From: an uncultured Oscillospiraceae bacterium
GTDB taxonomy: Bacteria > Bacillota_A > Clostridia > Oscillospirales > Oscillospiraceae
Direction of reading: 5' to 3'
Length of the DNA stretch: 22,425 nucleotides
Assembly (NCBI GenBank): GCA_900754605.1
Contig: CAAEDK010000340.1
Location: 1-22,425, forward strand
Each line of letters opens with the position of its first letter. Within the stretch, counting starts at the first letter, position 1. Below are positions 7,105 to 14,773 of this stretch, piece after piece. A model generated the notes under the pieces. That model saw nothing but the letters and a program-made list of their open reading frames with translations, did not search any database and had not been told where the DNA came from. Made by a program: the position numbers and the translations under genes.

Positions 7105-9594
7105 TTAATAGCCGCCCATCATTCCCGCGAGACTGGAACTCTGGGAGTTCATCTGCGCAATCAGCATTTCCAGCTGGGTGAATTTGTTGGTGTAATAGTC
7201 CACCTTGTCCGACATTTTGGCCTGCCACTTATCCACCTGCTTGTCGATGTCCTTCATCTGCTCCAAAAGAGTGTTATTCAGAGCGGCAGAGGGGGAGTAT
7301 TTGGAGCCGGCCTTTTCAATGAGAATGCCCTTTGTTGCGCCGGTAGTGGCCGCATAGCGGTCCGTCACCTTCTGGATGGAGGCCATCAGGCCGTCGCTGG
7401 CGGCGCCGTTTTCCTTGCTCTTGGTAAACGCATCCTTGACCTGGTCCGGGTTTTGTTCCAGTGCCTCGCGGAGCGCGTTTTCATCCAGCGAAAGGGTGGT
7501 CAGGCCGTCCTCATAGCTGGTTTTGATGCCGATGGAGCGGAGGAAGGAGCCGTCGGAGCCGCCGGGGGCCACTGCGGAGCGCAGGGCGCTGTACAGGGAG
7601 GAGAGGTCCCGGTCCATAAACAGGATGCCGGTTTTTGCTTTCTCCTCGTAGGCCTTGATCTCGCTCTCGGTCATGTCCGCCTTATCCTCGTCAGTCAGGG
7701 GCTTGTACCGGGAGCCGTCTGACTTCTCCAGAGGCATGTCGGAGTAGGCCTTTTTGACCTCGGACACAATGGCGTTGTAGTCCTCCACCATAGTCTTGAC
7801 CACGTCAATGATCTTGTCCGTGTCGGTCTTACTGGAGAAGGTGACCGGGGTTTCTCCATCTTTCACCTCAAATGTGCCGTTTAAGGTGATGGACATGCCA
7901 TCCAAATCAAAGGTGTTGGAGCTGCGGGAGAACTCCATCTTCTGGCCGTTGATGGTGGCGGTGAATTTTGCGTCCTGCCCAGCAGTGTAGTGATCCTTAT
8001 CAGTTACATTGACTTTACCGAACAGCCGTTCACCCAACTCCCCGCCAATCTCAACCCGTCCGCCTGCGCCGGTTTCCTTGGCGGTAAAGACAAACTGGTT
8101 GGTGGTCTTGGAAAAGCTGACGCTGACTCCGGCCTCGGTGTTGCTGTTGATATCATTGAGCACAGTCTCCAGGGCGGTGTCCTTGTTGTATTTGCCAATG
8201 GAAACGCCGTTAACGGTGAGCTCGTACTCCTGAAAGCGCTTGCCGTCCTTGTCCAGACGGAAACCCTGCTCGTCTACGGTATTGCCTTCGGAATCCACAC
8301 GGGAGGTCACCTTGCCGTCCTTGTCCTTTATCTCAGTCACATCACCAATGGCTCTGGCCAACTCGCCGCCGGTCAGGCCATTCAAGCCCGCACCGTCGCT
8401 CGTCCGCCCCAGCAGATCGCCCAAGGTTTTGCCAGTGTCCACATAGGAGGTCACACCATTCTCACCCAGGCCGAGCACCTCGCCGACAGGGGAGGTGATG
8501 CGGAAAGTGTCTCCATTGCTGACGCTGAAGGAGAAGGAGCGCTCTCCGGGGCCAGTAGTATCCATATCGACCGTTATCTTGCCCTTACCGAAGGCCTTGT
8601 CCAGACCTTCCTGGAGGTTCTGTTTGACCTGCTCATGGAGATTGCCCTTTGAGGGATCAATCTCGCCCAAAGTAAAGGTCTTGGTCTGGCCGTTGAGGGT
8701 GACGGTAAAGCTCTTACCAGAGAGGTATTCCGCTTTGGTGGCGTCTTCCTTCACCACCTTCTCGGTAGTGCTCAGAGTAAAGCTGGAGGTGCCCTCGGCA
8801 TCGGCAGAAGTGACCAGATTTTTAAGATCTCCGGTGGCACCGCTGAAGTGGACGTTGTTGCCAGCACCTTTCTTGTCGCTGAGGGTAACGGTGCCGTTGC
8901 TGTCCACCTTGACATCAATGAGGGTATCGGCGCTCACCTGGTCGCCGCTGCTGGTGGTAATCTTCTGCTCCTTCAGCTTGTCCTGGAGGGCCGTTTGGAA
9001 TTTGGCAGTGTCCAGAGTGCCGTCGGCCTTGTTGAACAACTCCAACTCTCCGAAGTCCAGCGTGACCTTCTTGTTGCCATACTCCAAAGTAAGGGAGCCG
9101 CTCATGGTGCTCAGCGGCTGTTTTTCGCCCAGCTTGACCGGCTCGCCCTTTCCAAGGGACGTGTCCAGCCCGGAGGCGTCATGGGTATACCGGGCGGCCT
9201 CGGCCAGTTGTGCCACGGCGTTGAGCACAATGGTGCTGCTGCTCTTGCCGGTGGCGCTCACCAGATCGGCATAGGTCCCGTTGGCGGAGGTGAGGATCGC
9301 GTTGTTGAAGAAGCTGGCGCTGAACAGGTTGGTGGCGGGGGAGTTGTAGGACATATACTTGCGGGAAAACTCCACCAGCTTGTCGGAGATGCTCTGATAG
9401 GCGGACTGCTGCCACTGGAGCATGGTACGGTCCTGCCCCAACTGTGTAATTTTCTGCTGGTACCCCTGTACCATGCCCTCGATCATGGCCTCGGTGTCCA
9501 TTCCGCTGGCCAGGCCGGAAATGATGTTGCTGTTTCGGCTCCCATAGATGCTGGAAGAGGAACCACTGCTCATAAGGCTGGAGATAGATGCCAT
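7105..9594 (-). CDS. fliD: FliD, flagellar filament cap (hook-associated protein 2)
   Basis: 829 residues from the ATG at 9594, which has AAAGGAGTG 6 bases upstream; the open frame runs on to 9687 without a ribosome site. The N-terminal FliD_N region contains IISGLASGMDTEAMIEGMV (about 23-41). The C-terminal FliD_C region has the terminal coiled coil and ends in SLAGMMGGY. The conserved ends form the D0-D1 core that caps the growing filament. The middle (about 130-600) is a large variable region forming outer domains. Typical FliD is about 450-550 residues, so this one is unusually big. The middle holds DxDG-type loops (DKDGK twice near 440-470). First gene of fliD-fliS-fliT-like, behind a sigma-D promoter. 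Confidence 0.93.
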   Translation of the reverse strand: MASISSLMSSGSSSSIYGSRNSNIISGLASGMDTEAMIEGMVQGYQQKITQLGQDRTMLQWQQSAYQSISDKLVEFSRKYMSYNSPATNLFSASFFNNAILTSANGTYADLVSATGKSSSTIVLNAVAQLAEAARYTHDASGLDTSLGKGEPVKLGEKQPLSTMSGSLTLEYGNKKVTLDFGELELFNKADGTLDTAKFQTALQDKLKEQKITTSSGDQVSADTLIDVKVDSNGTVTLSDKKGAGNNVHFSGATGDLKNLVTSADAEGTSSFTLSTTEKVVKEDATKAEYLSGKSFTVTLNGQTKTFTLGEIDPSKGNLHEQVKQNLQEGLDKAFGKGKITVDMDTTGPGERSFSFSVSNGDTFRITSPVGEVLGLGENGVTSYVDTGKTLGDLLGRTSDGAGLNGLTGGELARAIGDVTEIKDKDGKVTSRVDSEGNTVDEQGFRLDKDGKRFQEYELTVNGVSIGKYNKDTALETVLNDINSNTEAGVSVSFSKTTNQFVFTAKETGAGGRVEIGGELGERLFGKVNVTDKDHYTAGQDAKFTATINGQKMEFSRSSNTFDLDGMSITLNGTFEVKDGETPVTFSSKTDTDKIIDVVKTMVEDYNAIVSEVKKAYSDMPLEKSDGSRYKPLTDEDKADMTESEIKAYEEKAKTGILFMDRDLSSLYSALRSAVAPGGSDGSFLRSIGIKTSYEDGLTTLSLDENALREALEQNPDQVKDAFTKSKENGAASDGLMASIQKVTDRYAATTGATKGILIEKAGSKYSPSAALNNTLLEQMKDIDKQVDKWQAKMSDKVDYYTNKFTQLEMLIAQMNSQSSSLAGMMGGY

Positions 9595-9637
9595 GCTGCC
9601 CACTCCTTTCAACGTGCAACATGAAAATATGGCTTGA

Positions 9638-9666
9638 TTGACAACCATTGGCTTTCTGAGTAAAAT
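9638..9666 (+). promoter_or_regulatory. Near-consensus sigma-A promoter for the ParA-like operon
   Basis: TTGACA (9638-9643), 17 bases and TAAAAT (9661-9666) match the housekeeping consensus at 11 of 12 positions. Transcription would start near 9673, leaving a leader of about 140 bases before the ParA-like ATG at 9812. Confidence 0.8.
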
Positions 9667-9701
9667 GGGTGTGTTGATAGGCCCCAATACTCTGTATTAT
9701 G

Positions 9702-9728
9702 TTATCGTCCGGCCAAAGGGAAAATTAA
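9702..9728 (-). promoter_or_regulatory. Sigma-D promoter for fliD-fliS-fliT
   Basis: On the minus strand TTAA (9725-9728), 15 bases and GACGATAA (9702-9709) match the sigma-28 pattern TAAA-N15-GCCGATAA. Transcription would start near 9695, giving a leader of about 100 bases. It faces the sigma-A promoter of the ParA-like gene. Confidence 0.75.
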
Positions 9729-9811
9729 GAGAGGATTTCGATTTTTCTGACGAAAAGGTGCGAAAACCTGCTCTGCTCCGGCCGGAGATGGGTGAAAGGG
9801 GTACAGGGGAC

Positions 9812-10612
9812 ATGGCGACCACCGTGATTGCGATTACGAACCAGAAGGGCGGCGTCGGAAAGACGACGACCGCTGCCGCGCTGTTGACCGGCCTGCACCG
9901 CCGCGGCGCCGCCGTATTAGGTGTGGATATGGACCCGCAGGGGAGTCTGGGGTTCAGTCTGGGGCTGGATATTGAGCATTGCACCACCATTTATGACGTA
10001 TTCCGGGGGCAGGCGGAGCCGGAGCAGGCCATTGTACGGACAGATACCTGCGACATCCTTCCGTCCAACATTCTGCTGTCCGGCGCGGAGCTGGAGTTTA
10101 ACCGGCCGGGACGGGAATTCCTGCTCAAAACCGCCCTGTCCAAGGTAGAAGATCAGTATGACTATATCATCATTGATACACCGCCGGCCCTCAGTCTGCT
10201 GACGGTAAATGCATATGTAGCTACGGACAGCTTGATTATCCCCATGTCTCCGGAGATCCTGAGCCTGCTGGGGGTTTCCCAGATCAAGGAGACGATCGAG
10301 AGCGTCCGCAGTTATTACAATTCCCGGCTGCGGGTATTGGGTATCCTGCTGAACAAGTTCAGCGCCCGGCTCACTCTGAACCGGGAGGTGCTGGAAATGG
10401 CGGAGCAGATTGCCGCACAACTGGATACCAGAGTATTCCAGAGCAAAATCCGCGGCAGCGTTTCTGTGGCGGAGTCCCCTGCCCACGGGGTCAGTGTTCT
10501 GGACTATGCGCCGCGCTCCAAGCCGTCTCTGGACTTTGAGGCGCTGTGCGAGGAGATCGCGGGCGGCTTTATACCGCACGGCGGACGCCGGACAGATGGG
10601 GAGGTGCGGTAA
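9812..10612 (+). CDS. Orphan ParA/Soj-like ATPase
   Basis: 266 residues. Deviant Walker A KGGVGKTTT (12-20) carries the ParA signature Lys12 and Lys17. Walker A' is VDMDPQGS (38-45), and Walker B is IIIDTPP (119-125) with Asp122. The C-terminal SVAESPAHGVSVLDYAP (218-234) is typical of ParA/Soj. These ATPases dimerise on ATP, bind DNA non-specifically and position cargo: chromosomes with ParB, or chemotaxis arrays and flagella in other lineages. No parB or parS-like element is nearby; the downstream, translationally coupled partner is a ComFB-domain protein (TAATG overlap). I chose the ATG at 9812 because further upstream in-frame starts either precede the likely transcription start or lack a ribosome site. 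The ribosome site region (GTACAGGGGAC) resembles a CsrA target. Confidence 0.9.
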   Translation: MATTVIAITNQKGGVGKTTTAAALLTGLHRRGAAVLGVDMDPQGSLGFSLGLDIEHCTTIYDVFRGQAEPEQAIVRTDTCDILPSNILLSGAELEFNRPGREFLLKTALSKVEDQYDYIIIDTPPALSLLTVNAYVATDSLIIPMSPEILSLLGVSQIKETIESVRSYYNSRLRVLGILLNKFSARLTLNREVLEMAEQIAAQLDTRVFQSKIRGSVSVAESPAHGVSVLDYAPRSKPSLDFEALCEEIAGGFIPHGGRRTDGEVR

Positions 10613-11364
10613 TGGCCGGGAAAAAGGGGAGCCGGAGCAGCAAGACCGCCCATGTGCTCAACCTGCTGTCGGGGGGAGAGGCGCCGGAGGCGCCGGAGCA
10701 GCGCCCGGCGGCGGGGACAGAGCGGACGGAGGAGCCGCAGGCCGGGCCCACGCCTCCCCCGCCGCCCCGGGAGCGTCCCATCCTGCCGCCGATTGTGGAG
10801 GTGGCCCGCACCAATAGCGAGGCACTGTCGGAAACCATTCGGAGCGCGCTGGAAAAGGAGCTGGAGGAAGAGCAGGCCCAGGACCAGGCATTGGAACGGG
10901 CAGAAGAAGCGGGGGAGGAACATGCGGCCCAGCCCGCGGCAGAGCCGCCGGAGGAACCGGAACGGCCCGATGACCCGGCGGAGCCCCTGCCCCCCTCCGC
11001 CCCAATGCCTCCCAAGGCCAGTCCTATGCAGGAGCAGAAGCCGGTGGAGCAGGGACTTCCGGACGGGGCGGAGTGGGTGAATGTTATGCTCGGACTGGTG
11101 GAGGAGAAGGCGGAGCGCTATGTCAAAATGTTTGGCCTGTGCCCCTGTCCCCGCTGTGTGGCGGATGTGAAGGCGCTGGCCCTCACCCGGCTGCCGGCCA
11201 AATATGTGGTTCTGCCCGCCGAGCATAAAAAACCGATGCTTAGCCTATATCAGGCGCGCTATGACGGCGATGTGACTACACAGGTTATTTACGCCTGTAA
11301 GGCTGTGATGGATGCACCGCGCCACGGCGCGGCCCAGCCCGGCCTGGCATCAGATAGGGGCTGA
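10612..11364 (+). CDS. ComFB-domain protein with basic N-terminal peptide, probable ParA partner
   Basis: 250 residues in three parts. Residues 1-22 are basic and end in a short amphipathic stretch (KTAHVLNLLSGG), resembling the Lys/Arg-rich peptides by which ParB-type partners stimulate ParA ATPases. Residues 23-150 form a Pro/Glu/Ala-rich, probably disordered linker with one helical, acidic patch (about 66-105). Residues 153-240 are a ComFB domain: WVNVMLGLVEE, Cys177, Cys179 and Cys182 in CPCPRC, then DVKALALTRLPAKYV. ComFB (late competence development family) has recently been described as a cyclic-dinucleotide receptor family. GGGGAGGTG lies 5 bases upstream and the start overlaps the ParA-like stop. 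ComFB assignment is confident from the Cys cluster and ALALxRLPxxYV; the ParA partnership is inference. Confidence 0.85.
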   Translation: MAGKKGSRSSKTAHVLNLLSGGEAPEAPEQRPAAGTERTEEPQAGPTPPPPPRERPILPPIVEVARTNSEALSETIRSALEKELEEEQAQDQALERAEEAGEEHAAQPAAEPPEEPERPDDPAEPLPPSAPMPPKASPMQEQKPVEQGLPDGAEWVNVMLGLVEEKAERYVKMFGLCPCPRCVADVKALALTRLPAKYVVLPAEHKKPMLSLYQARYDGDVTTQVIYACKAVMDAPRHGAAQPGLASDRG

Positions 11365-11395
11365 ATATTTCTTATAAGATGTGTTAAGGAAAGTA

Positions 11396-11422
11396 TTAAC
11401 ATTCTAGGTGTAGAGCCGATAA
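11396..11422 (+). promoter_or_regulatory. Sigma-D promoter for fapA-cheX-cheY
   Basis: TTAA (11396-11399), 15 bases and GCCGATAA (11415-11422), a full match to the sigma-28 -10 element. Transcription would start near 11429, about 35 bases before the FapA ATG. This places fapA, cheX and cheY in the late flagellar regulon, apart from the ParA-like/ComFB pair just upstream. Confidence 0.8.
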
Positions 11423-11463
11423 ATTCTATAAGGATATACAATTTTACGGAAAGGAGTTGAAAG

Positions 11464-13278
11464 ATGTTGAAAGATATGGACTGCCAGAGGGTGCCCGTCG
11501 AGGGGAACGGTCACGGCGATGGAGGCAGCTTCCTGCACCGGCTGGTTATGCGGCTGTATGGCGGCGGAGGGGAGCAGGCGCAGGATGCGCAGGATGTGTT
11601 ACAGGAAGCAGTGTTGCCCACGGAGCACCTGTCTGCCCCCTCCACGGAGCAAGCCCCAGCTGCTCCCCAGAAAAAGGCGGGTCACAGTGTAAATACACCG
11701 ACCAACAGTTTGCTCTATGCGCTGTGGAGTGAGTGGAACGACATTCAAGTTGGAGTGAATGCATTTGACTATGTTCTGAACCTGCCGCTGGAGGATGGCC
11801 GGAACGGCAGGCAGCTTCTGAACGATGAGGAAAGCAAAACGGCGCTTACCCAGATTAAGCTGAAATTGATGAACTTGGCAAAGCAGCGTTTTTGGGAGCG
11901 CGGAGCGGATGCCCAGACCACGATGGATGCTCTGCCATGTGTGTTTCTATCAGAAAACAAAATGGTGGCATGGCTGTTTCTCTTTCCGCCGACCGGCGGC
12001 GGCAAACCAGCCTCCTTGGATCGCCTTGAGCATTCTGTTTGCGAAGCAGGCGTCTTATTCGGGATAGATCACGAGCGGCTGCAGCAGCTTGCGGATAGTC
12101 CGGAGTACTTTCAGTTGAGTGTAGTCGCCTATGGACTTGCTCCCATCCCCGGAGATGACGGGCGGATTGTGGAACTAGTACCTCGGGAGCCGCCGCAGAC
12201 TGCGCCTCAAGAGGGAGCGCAGGGACTGGTGGACTATCGTTCCAGCAGTTATACAAACATTATCCATGAAGGCGATGTGATCTGTGACATCATTCCTCCT
12301 TCTCCCGGAACAAGCGGAGTGGATATCGCGGGAAATGTCATCCAAAGCCGTGCTGGGCAGACGCCGCATGTTCCACAAGGGCAAAACACGGGCGTCAGTG
12401 AGGATGGGCAGCATCTGGTAGCGCTGACCAGCGGAAATCTCATTTTTGAACAGGGTGTCTTTCGCATTCGTCCTACCCTAGTGGTGGAGAAAAATGTGGA
12501 TTACAGCACGGGAAATTTGGATTTCGTTGGAGATATTATCATTCGTGGAGATATTTGCGCTGGTTTTTCCGTCCATACCACCGGAACCGTAACAGTTGAC
12601 GGAGCTGTCGAGGGGGCCATTGTGGAGGCTGGCGGTGATATAATCATTACCAAGGGGGTACTGGGCGATAACTCCGCAATGATTAAAAGCGGTCGAACTG
12701 TAAGAGCAGCTTATCTGGAAAACTGCGTCGTATATGCAGGTACTGCAATCTTGGCGGATTGTGCCATAAATGCACAGCTTTACAGCGATGGCGCTATCCG
12801 CATTGTAAGTGGGCGCGGTACCGTTATTGGGGGCCTGCTAACAGCGGTTGACCGAGTTGACGTAAATGTGATTGGGGCCCGCTCGGGGGTATTGACTGAG
12901 ATTGCACTTGGACAGCGCTCTTTTGCGCTTATAGAAGCAACGGATTTGGAGCGATCCTTGGAGCAGATGAAGAAGGAACACAAGGAATTAGAGCGAAGTT
13001 TGGAATATCTGGAGCAGCAGGAGCCCTCAAAAGAAATCAGCGCAAAGATTTCTAATTTCAGACTGCGTTACGCCACAACCGGCCTGAAACTGGACGCTAT
13101 GCGCAGGCGGCTTAAGCTGCTGCGTGAGGAACGATTTGACCTAAGCCAGTGTCGGCTATGCTGCCAAGTGGTTTATCCGAAGGCGAAAATCAGCATTGGC
13201 TCAGATACCATTACCGTTTCCGACCTGGAAACACAATGCAATGTGCATCTCTCAAAAAAAGGAATTCAACTGCGCTGA
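11464..13278 (+). CDS. FapA family protein (DUF342, flagellar assembly protein A)
   Basis: 604 residues, the usual size for the family. An N-terminal region of about 160 residues is little conserved. The FapA N-terminal domain (about 165-325) includes IIHEGDVICDIIPPSPGTSG and GVDIAGN. It is followed by a right-handed beta-helix of repeated turns (about 330-480; DIIIRGDICAGF, TVTVDGAVEGA). A coiled coil (about 485-560) and a final short beta segment end at GIQLR. FapA was named in Vibrio, where it affects polar flagellum assembly; its mechanism in Clostridia is unknown. AAAGGAG lies 7 bases before the ATG. It is the first gene behind a sigma-D promoter, with cheX and cheY following, so a role in motility is a reasonable inference. 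Confidence 0.88.
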   Translation: MLKDMDCQRVPVEGNGHGDGGSFLHRLVMRLYGGGGEQAQDAQDVLQEAVLPTEHLSAPSTEQAPAAPQKKAGHSVNTPTNSLLYALWSEWNDIQVGVNAFDYVLNLPLEDGRNGRQLLNDEESKTALTQIKLKLMNLAKQRFWERGADAQTTMDALPCVFLSENKMVAWLFLFPPTGGGKPASLDRLEHSVCEAGVLFGIDHERLQQLADSPEYFQLSVVAYGLAPIPGDDGRIVELVPREPPQTAPQEGAQGLVDYRSSSYTNIIHEGDVICDIIPPSPGTSGVDIAGNVIQSRAGQTPHVPQGQNTGVSEDGQHLVALTSGNLIFEQGVFRIRPTLVVEKNVDYSTGNLDFVGDIIIRGDICAGFSVHTTGTVTVDGAVEGAIVEAGGDIIITKGVLGDNSAMIKSGRTVRAAYLENCVVYAGTAILADCAINAQLYSDGAIRIVSGRGTVIGGLLTAVDRVDVNVIGARSGVLTEIALGQRSFALIEATDLERSLEQMKKEHKELERSLEYLEQQEPSKEISAKISNFRLRYATTGLKLDAMRRRLKLLREERFDLSQCRLCCQVVYPKAKISIGSDTITVSDLETQCNVHLSKKGIQLR

Positions 13279-13339
13279 TTTTATATTATCAGTGACTGCG
13301 GTAGTTGTTTTCCAAGCAAAAGGGAGGTGAATATACAAT

Positions 13340-13843
13340 ATGGCGGAGAGAGTCCCGTTTGCTTCTGAGCTTTCCCGCATCATGGAGCGGGTTGCATGCG
13401 AGGTGACCCGACATGTCGGACAGTTGGAACTGCGGCCAGTCCTGGATGAGAACTTTCCTGCGGAAACGGGAGGCTGTCAAGTTCAGACTACATTGTACGG
13501 CGGTTACCACTCCCGGATTACATTGACTAGCAATTACCTCTTTTTTTTCAACTTGGCAAAAAATATGATGGAAGAGTCGCCTACCCTGGAGGATGTTGCT
13601 GATTATGCAGTGGAATACTTCAATGTGCTCTGCGGCCATATTGTGGCTGAAATCTTTCGCGTAACAGGGGTGACCGCAAAATTTTGTTGCCCTATTTTTG
13701 GACATAAGGTTCGTTCAGAGGCTGTTCCCTTCCAAACATGTACCCAATTCTGCTGTCCGTATGGTTGGCTGGAGCTCGGATACGCACCTCTGCCTATGAC
13801 TGCAATCAGTGCCAAACACGAAGGAGAGGAGAAAGAACTATGA
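13340..13843 (+). CDS. CheX-like CheY-P phosphatase
   Basis: 167 residues. The segment VEYFNVLCGHIVAEIF (about 91-106) carries the E-x2-N signature of the CheC/CheX/FliY phosphatases: Glu92 and Asn95, the residues that contact and orient water on CheY-P. Only one such motif is present, as in CheX. The C-terminal part is Cys-rich (Cys116, 117, 134, 138, 139), which is unusual and could bind metal or form disulfides. It lies 61 bases after fapA with AGGGAGGTG 10 bases before the ATG. Its last codons overlap the start of the CheY gene (ATGA), so phosphatase and substrate are translationally coupled. Confidence 0.82.
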   Translation: MAERVPFASELSRIMERVACEVTRHVGQLELRPVLDENFPAETGGCQVQTTLYGGYHSRITLTSNYLFFFNLAKNMMEESPTLEDVADYAVEYFNVLCGHIVAEIFRVTGVTAKFCCPIFGHKVRSEAVPFQTCTQFCCPYGWLELGYAPLPMTAISAKHEGEEKEL

Positions 13844-14205
13844 GTAAGAAGCTGATGATTGTAGATGACTCCCGTGTGGTGTATGCCAGTATGAGTAAGA
13901 TGCTGGAAAACAGTGGGTGGGAAATTGCTCAATTTTGCAGAAGCGGGGAGGAGGCGCTCAAGACCTACCCTGATATTCAGCCGGATGTCGTCACAATGGA
14001 CATCGTTATGCCGGGGATGGATGGGTTGGAGACTGCTCGCAGGTTATTGGAAAAATGGCCGGCCGCTAAAATCCTGTTTGTATCCTCATTGGCCTACGAT
14101 GAAATGGTTGCACAGTCCAATGCTCTGGGTGCAAAGGGTTTCCTCTACAAGCCGTTCCATCGAGAAGAGTTCCTGACCAAACTTGCAGATATCGTATCAG
14201 TGTAA
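13840..14205 (+). CDS. CheY-like single-domain response regulator
   Basis: 121 residues, receiver domain only. Acidic pocket Asp9-Asp10 (IVDDS), phospho-acceptor Asp54 (VTMDIVMPGMDG), Ser82/Ser83 in place of the switch Ser/Thr, and Lys104 (YKPF) are all present, so the protein should be phosphorylated by CheA and act on the flagellar switch or on FapA-related partners. The start overlaps the CheX-like stop by 4 bases; AAGGAGAGGAG lies upstream. Co-transcription with a CheX-like phosphatase supports the chemotaxis role. A second CheY may exist elsewhere, so whether this is the motor-binding one is not known. Confidence 0.9.
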   Translation: MSKKLMIVDDSRVVYASMSKMLENSGWEIAQFCRSGEEALKTYPDIQPDVVTMDIVMPGMDGLETARRLLEKWPAAKILFVSSLAYDEMVAQSNALGAKGFLYKPFHREEFLTKLADIVSV

Positions 14206-14231
14206 TGGATCAATTGGCCCCGAAAAGACAG

Positions 14232-14268
14232 AAAACCGGGTTATGTTTGACACATAACCCGGTTTTTT
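14232..14268 (+). terminator. Terminator of the fapA-cheX-cheY operon
   Basis: A perfect 15-bp inverted repeat (14232-14246 with 14252-14266, loop 14247-14251) ends in a run of six T (14263-14268), 27 bases after the CheY stop codon. The A run on the left arm would also let it work in the opposite direction. Confidence 0.92.
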
Positions 14269-14517
14269 GTCAGACTGCGGCGGTCCCTGACGAGGTTGTC
14301 ATTGCTTCCATGTTTGGGCCCTGGGTAGTATCAGGATTGGATTTGTTGCAAAGATAAAATCCGAGTAAAAATAGCTTTTTAACGTGGATTTCATTATACG
14401 AACGGAATTAACCGAAAAACACGGAACCATATCACGTAAAACGGTGCGCGTATGTGGGTCATTCCGGCCGTGCATACCGGCTCTGGGCAGCACCGCGGAT
14501 CAGAGGCATTTATAGTA
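14269..14517. other. Intergenic region without a recognised gene
   Basis: About 250 bases separate two terminators that close converging operons. The middle (about 14340-14420) is AT-rich. The minus strand has a TATAAT-like box near 14393-14398 without a convincing -35. I see no ribosome site with a plausible open frame, no RNA gene and no long repeat. Confidence 0.5.
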
Positions 14518-14563
14518 AAAAGCAGGCATGGATACTCTGCGCAGAGTATCCATGCCTGCTTTT
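14518..14563 (-). terminator. Perfect 46-bp palindrome acting as terminator after yjfB
   Basis: Two 23-base arms (14518-14540 and 14541-14563) are exact reverse complements with no spacer, starting 3 bases beyond the yjfB stop. On the minus strand the stem ends in five T. It closes the flgM-to-yjfB operon. Confidence 0.85.
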
Positions 14564-14565
14564 GC

Positions 14566-14748
14566 TCAGGCGTAGACATCAAACTGATAGCCAGAGCTGG
14601 AGGAGGGGGGGAGCATTTGCAGCAACTCCTGTACTGCCAGCTCCTGGGACTCCATTGCCTTTTTTGAAACGGCAAGCGTATAGCTCTGCTGGAGCTGTGC
14701 AGACGCAAGGCTGCTGGCTGTGGCAGCGATTCCATCCATCGTGTTCAT
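14566..14748 (-). CDS. YjfB family putative motility protein
   Basis: 60 residues. The pattern (short N-terminal helix, LQQSYTLAVSKKAMESQELAVQELLQML, flexible Ser-rich break, and a C-terminal FDVYA) matches the YjfB-like small motility proteins found in flagellar loci of Firmicutes and Proteobacteria. Function is unknown. It starts 25 bases after csrA, with GGAG 9 bases before the ATG, so it is the last gene of the flgM operon. It occupies the place where hag often follows csrA in Bacillus. An ATG 3 codons downstream is an alternative start. Confidence 0.78.
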   Translation of the reverse strand: MNTMDGIAATASSLASAQLQQSYTLAVSKKAMESQELAVQELLQMLPPSSSSGYQFDVYA

Positions 14749-14773
14749 TCAACCTGTCTCCAATCCTTCAAAA

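Noticed and set aside
9638..9811. Longer N-terminus for the ParA-like ATPase
   Set aside because: The early in-frame starts fall within or before the sigma-A promoter, and the start at 9788 lacks a ribosome site. ParA family proteins begin right at the Walker A strand.
9812..11364. Plasmid-type ParAB partition module or an integrated element
   Set aside because: There is no ParB DNA-binding domain, no iterated parS-like repeat, no integrase or attachment repeats, and the flanking genes are chromosomal flagellar genes.
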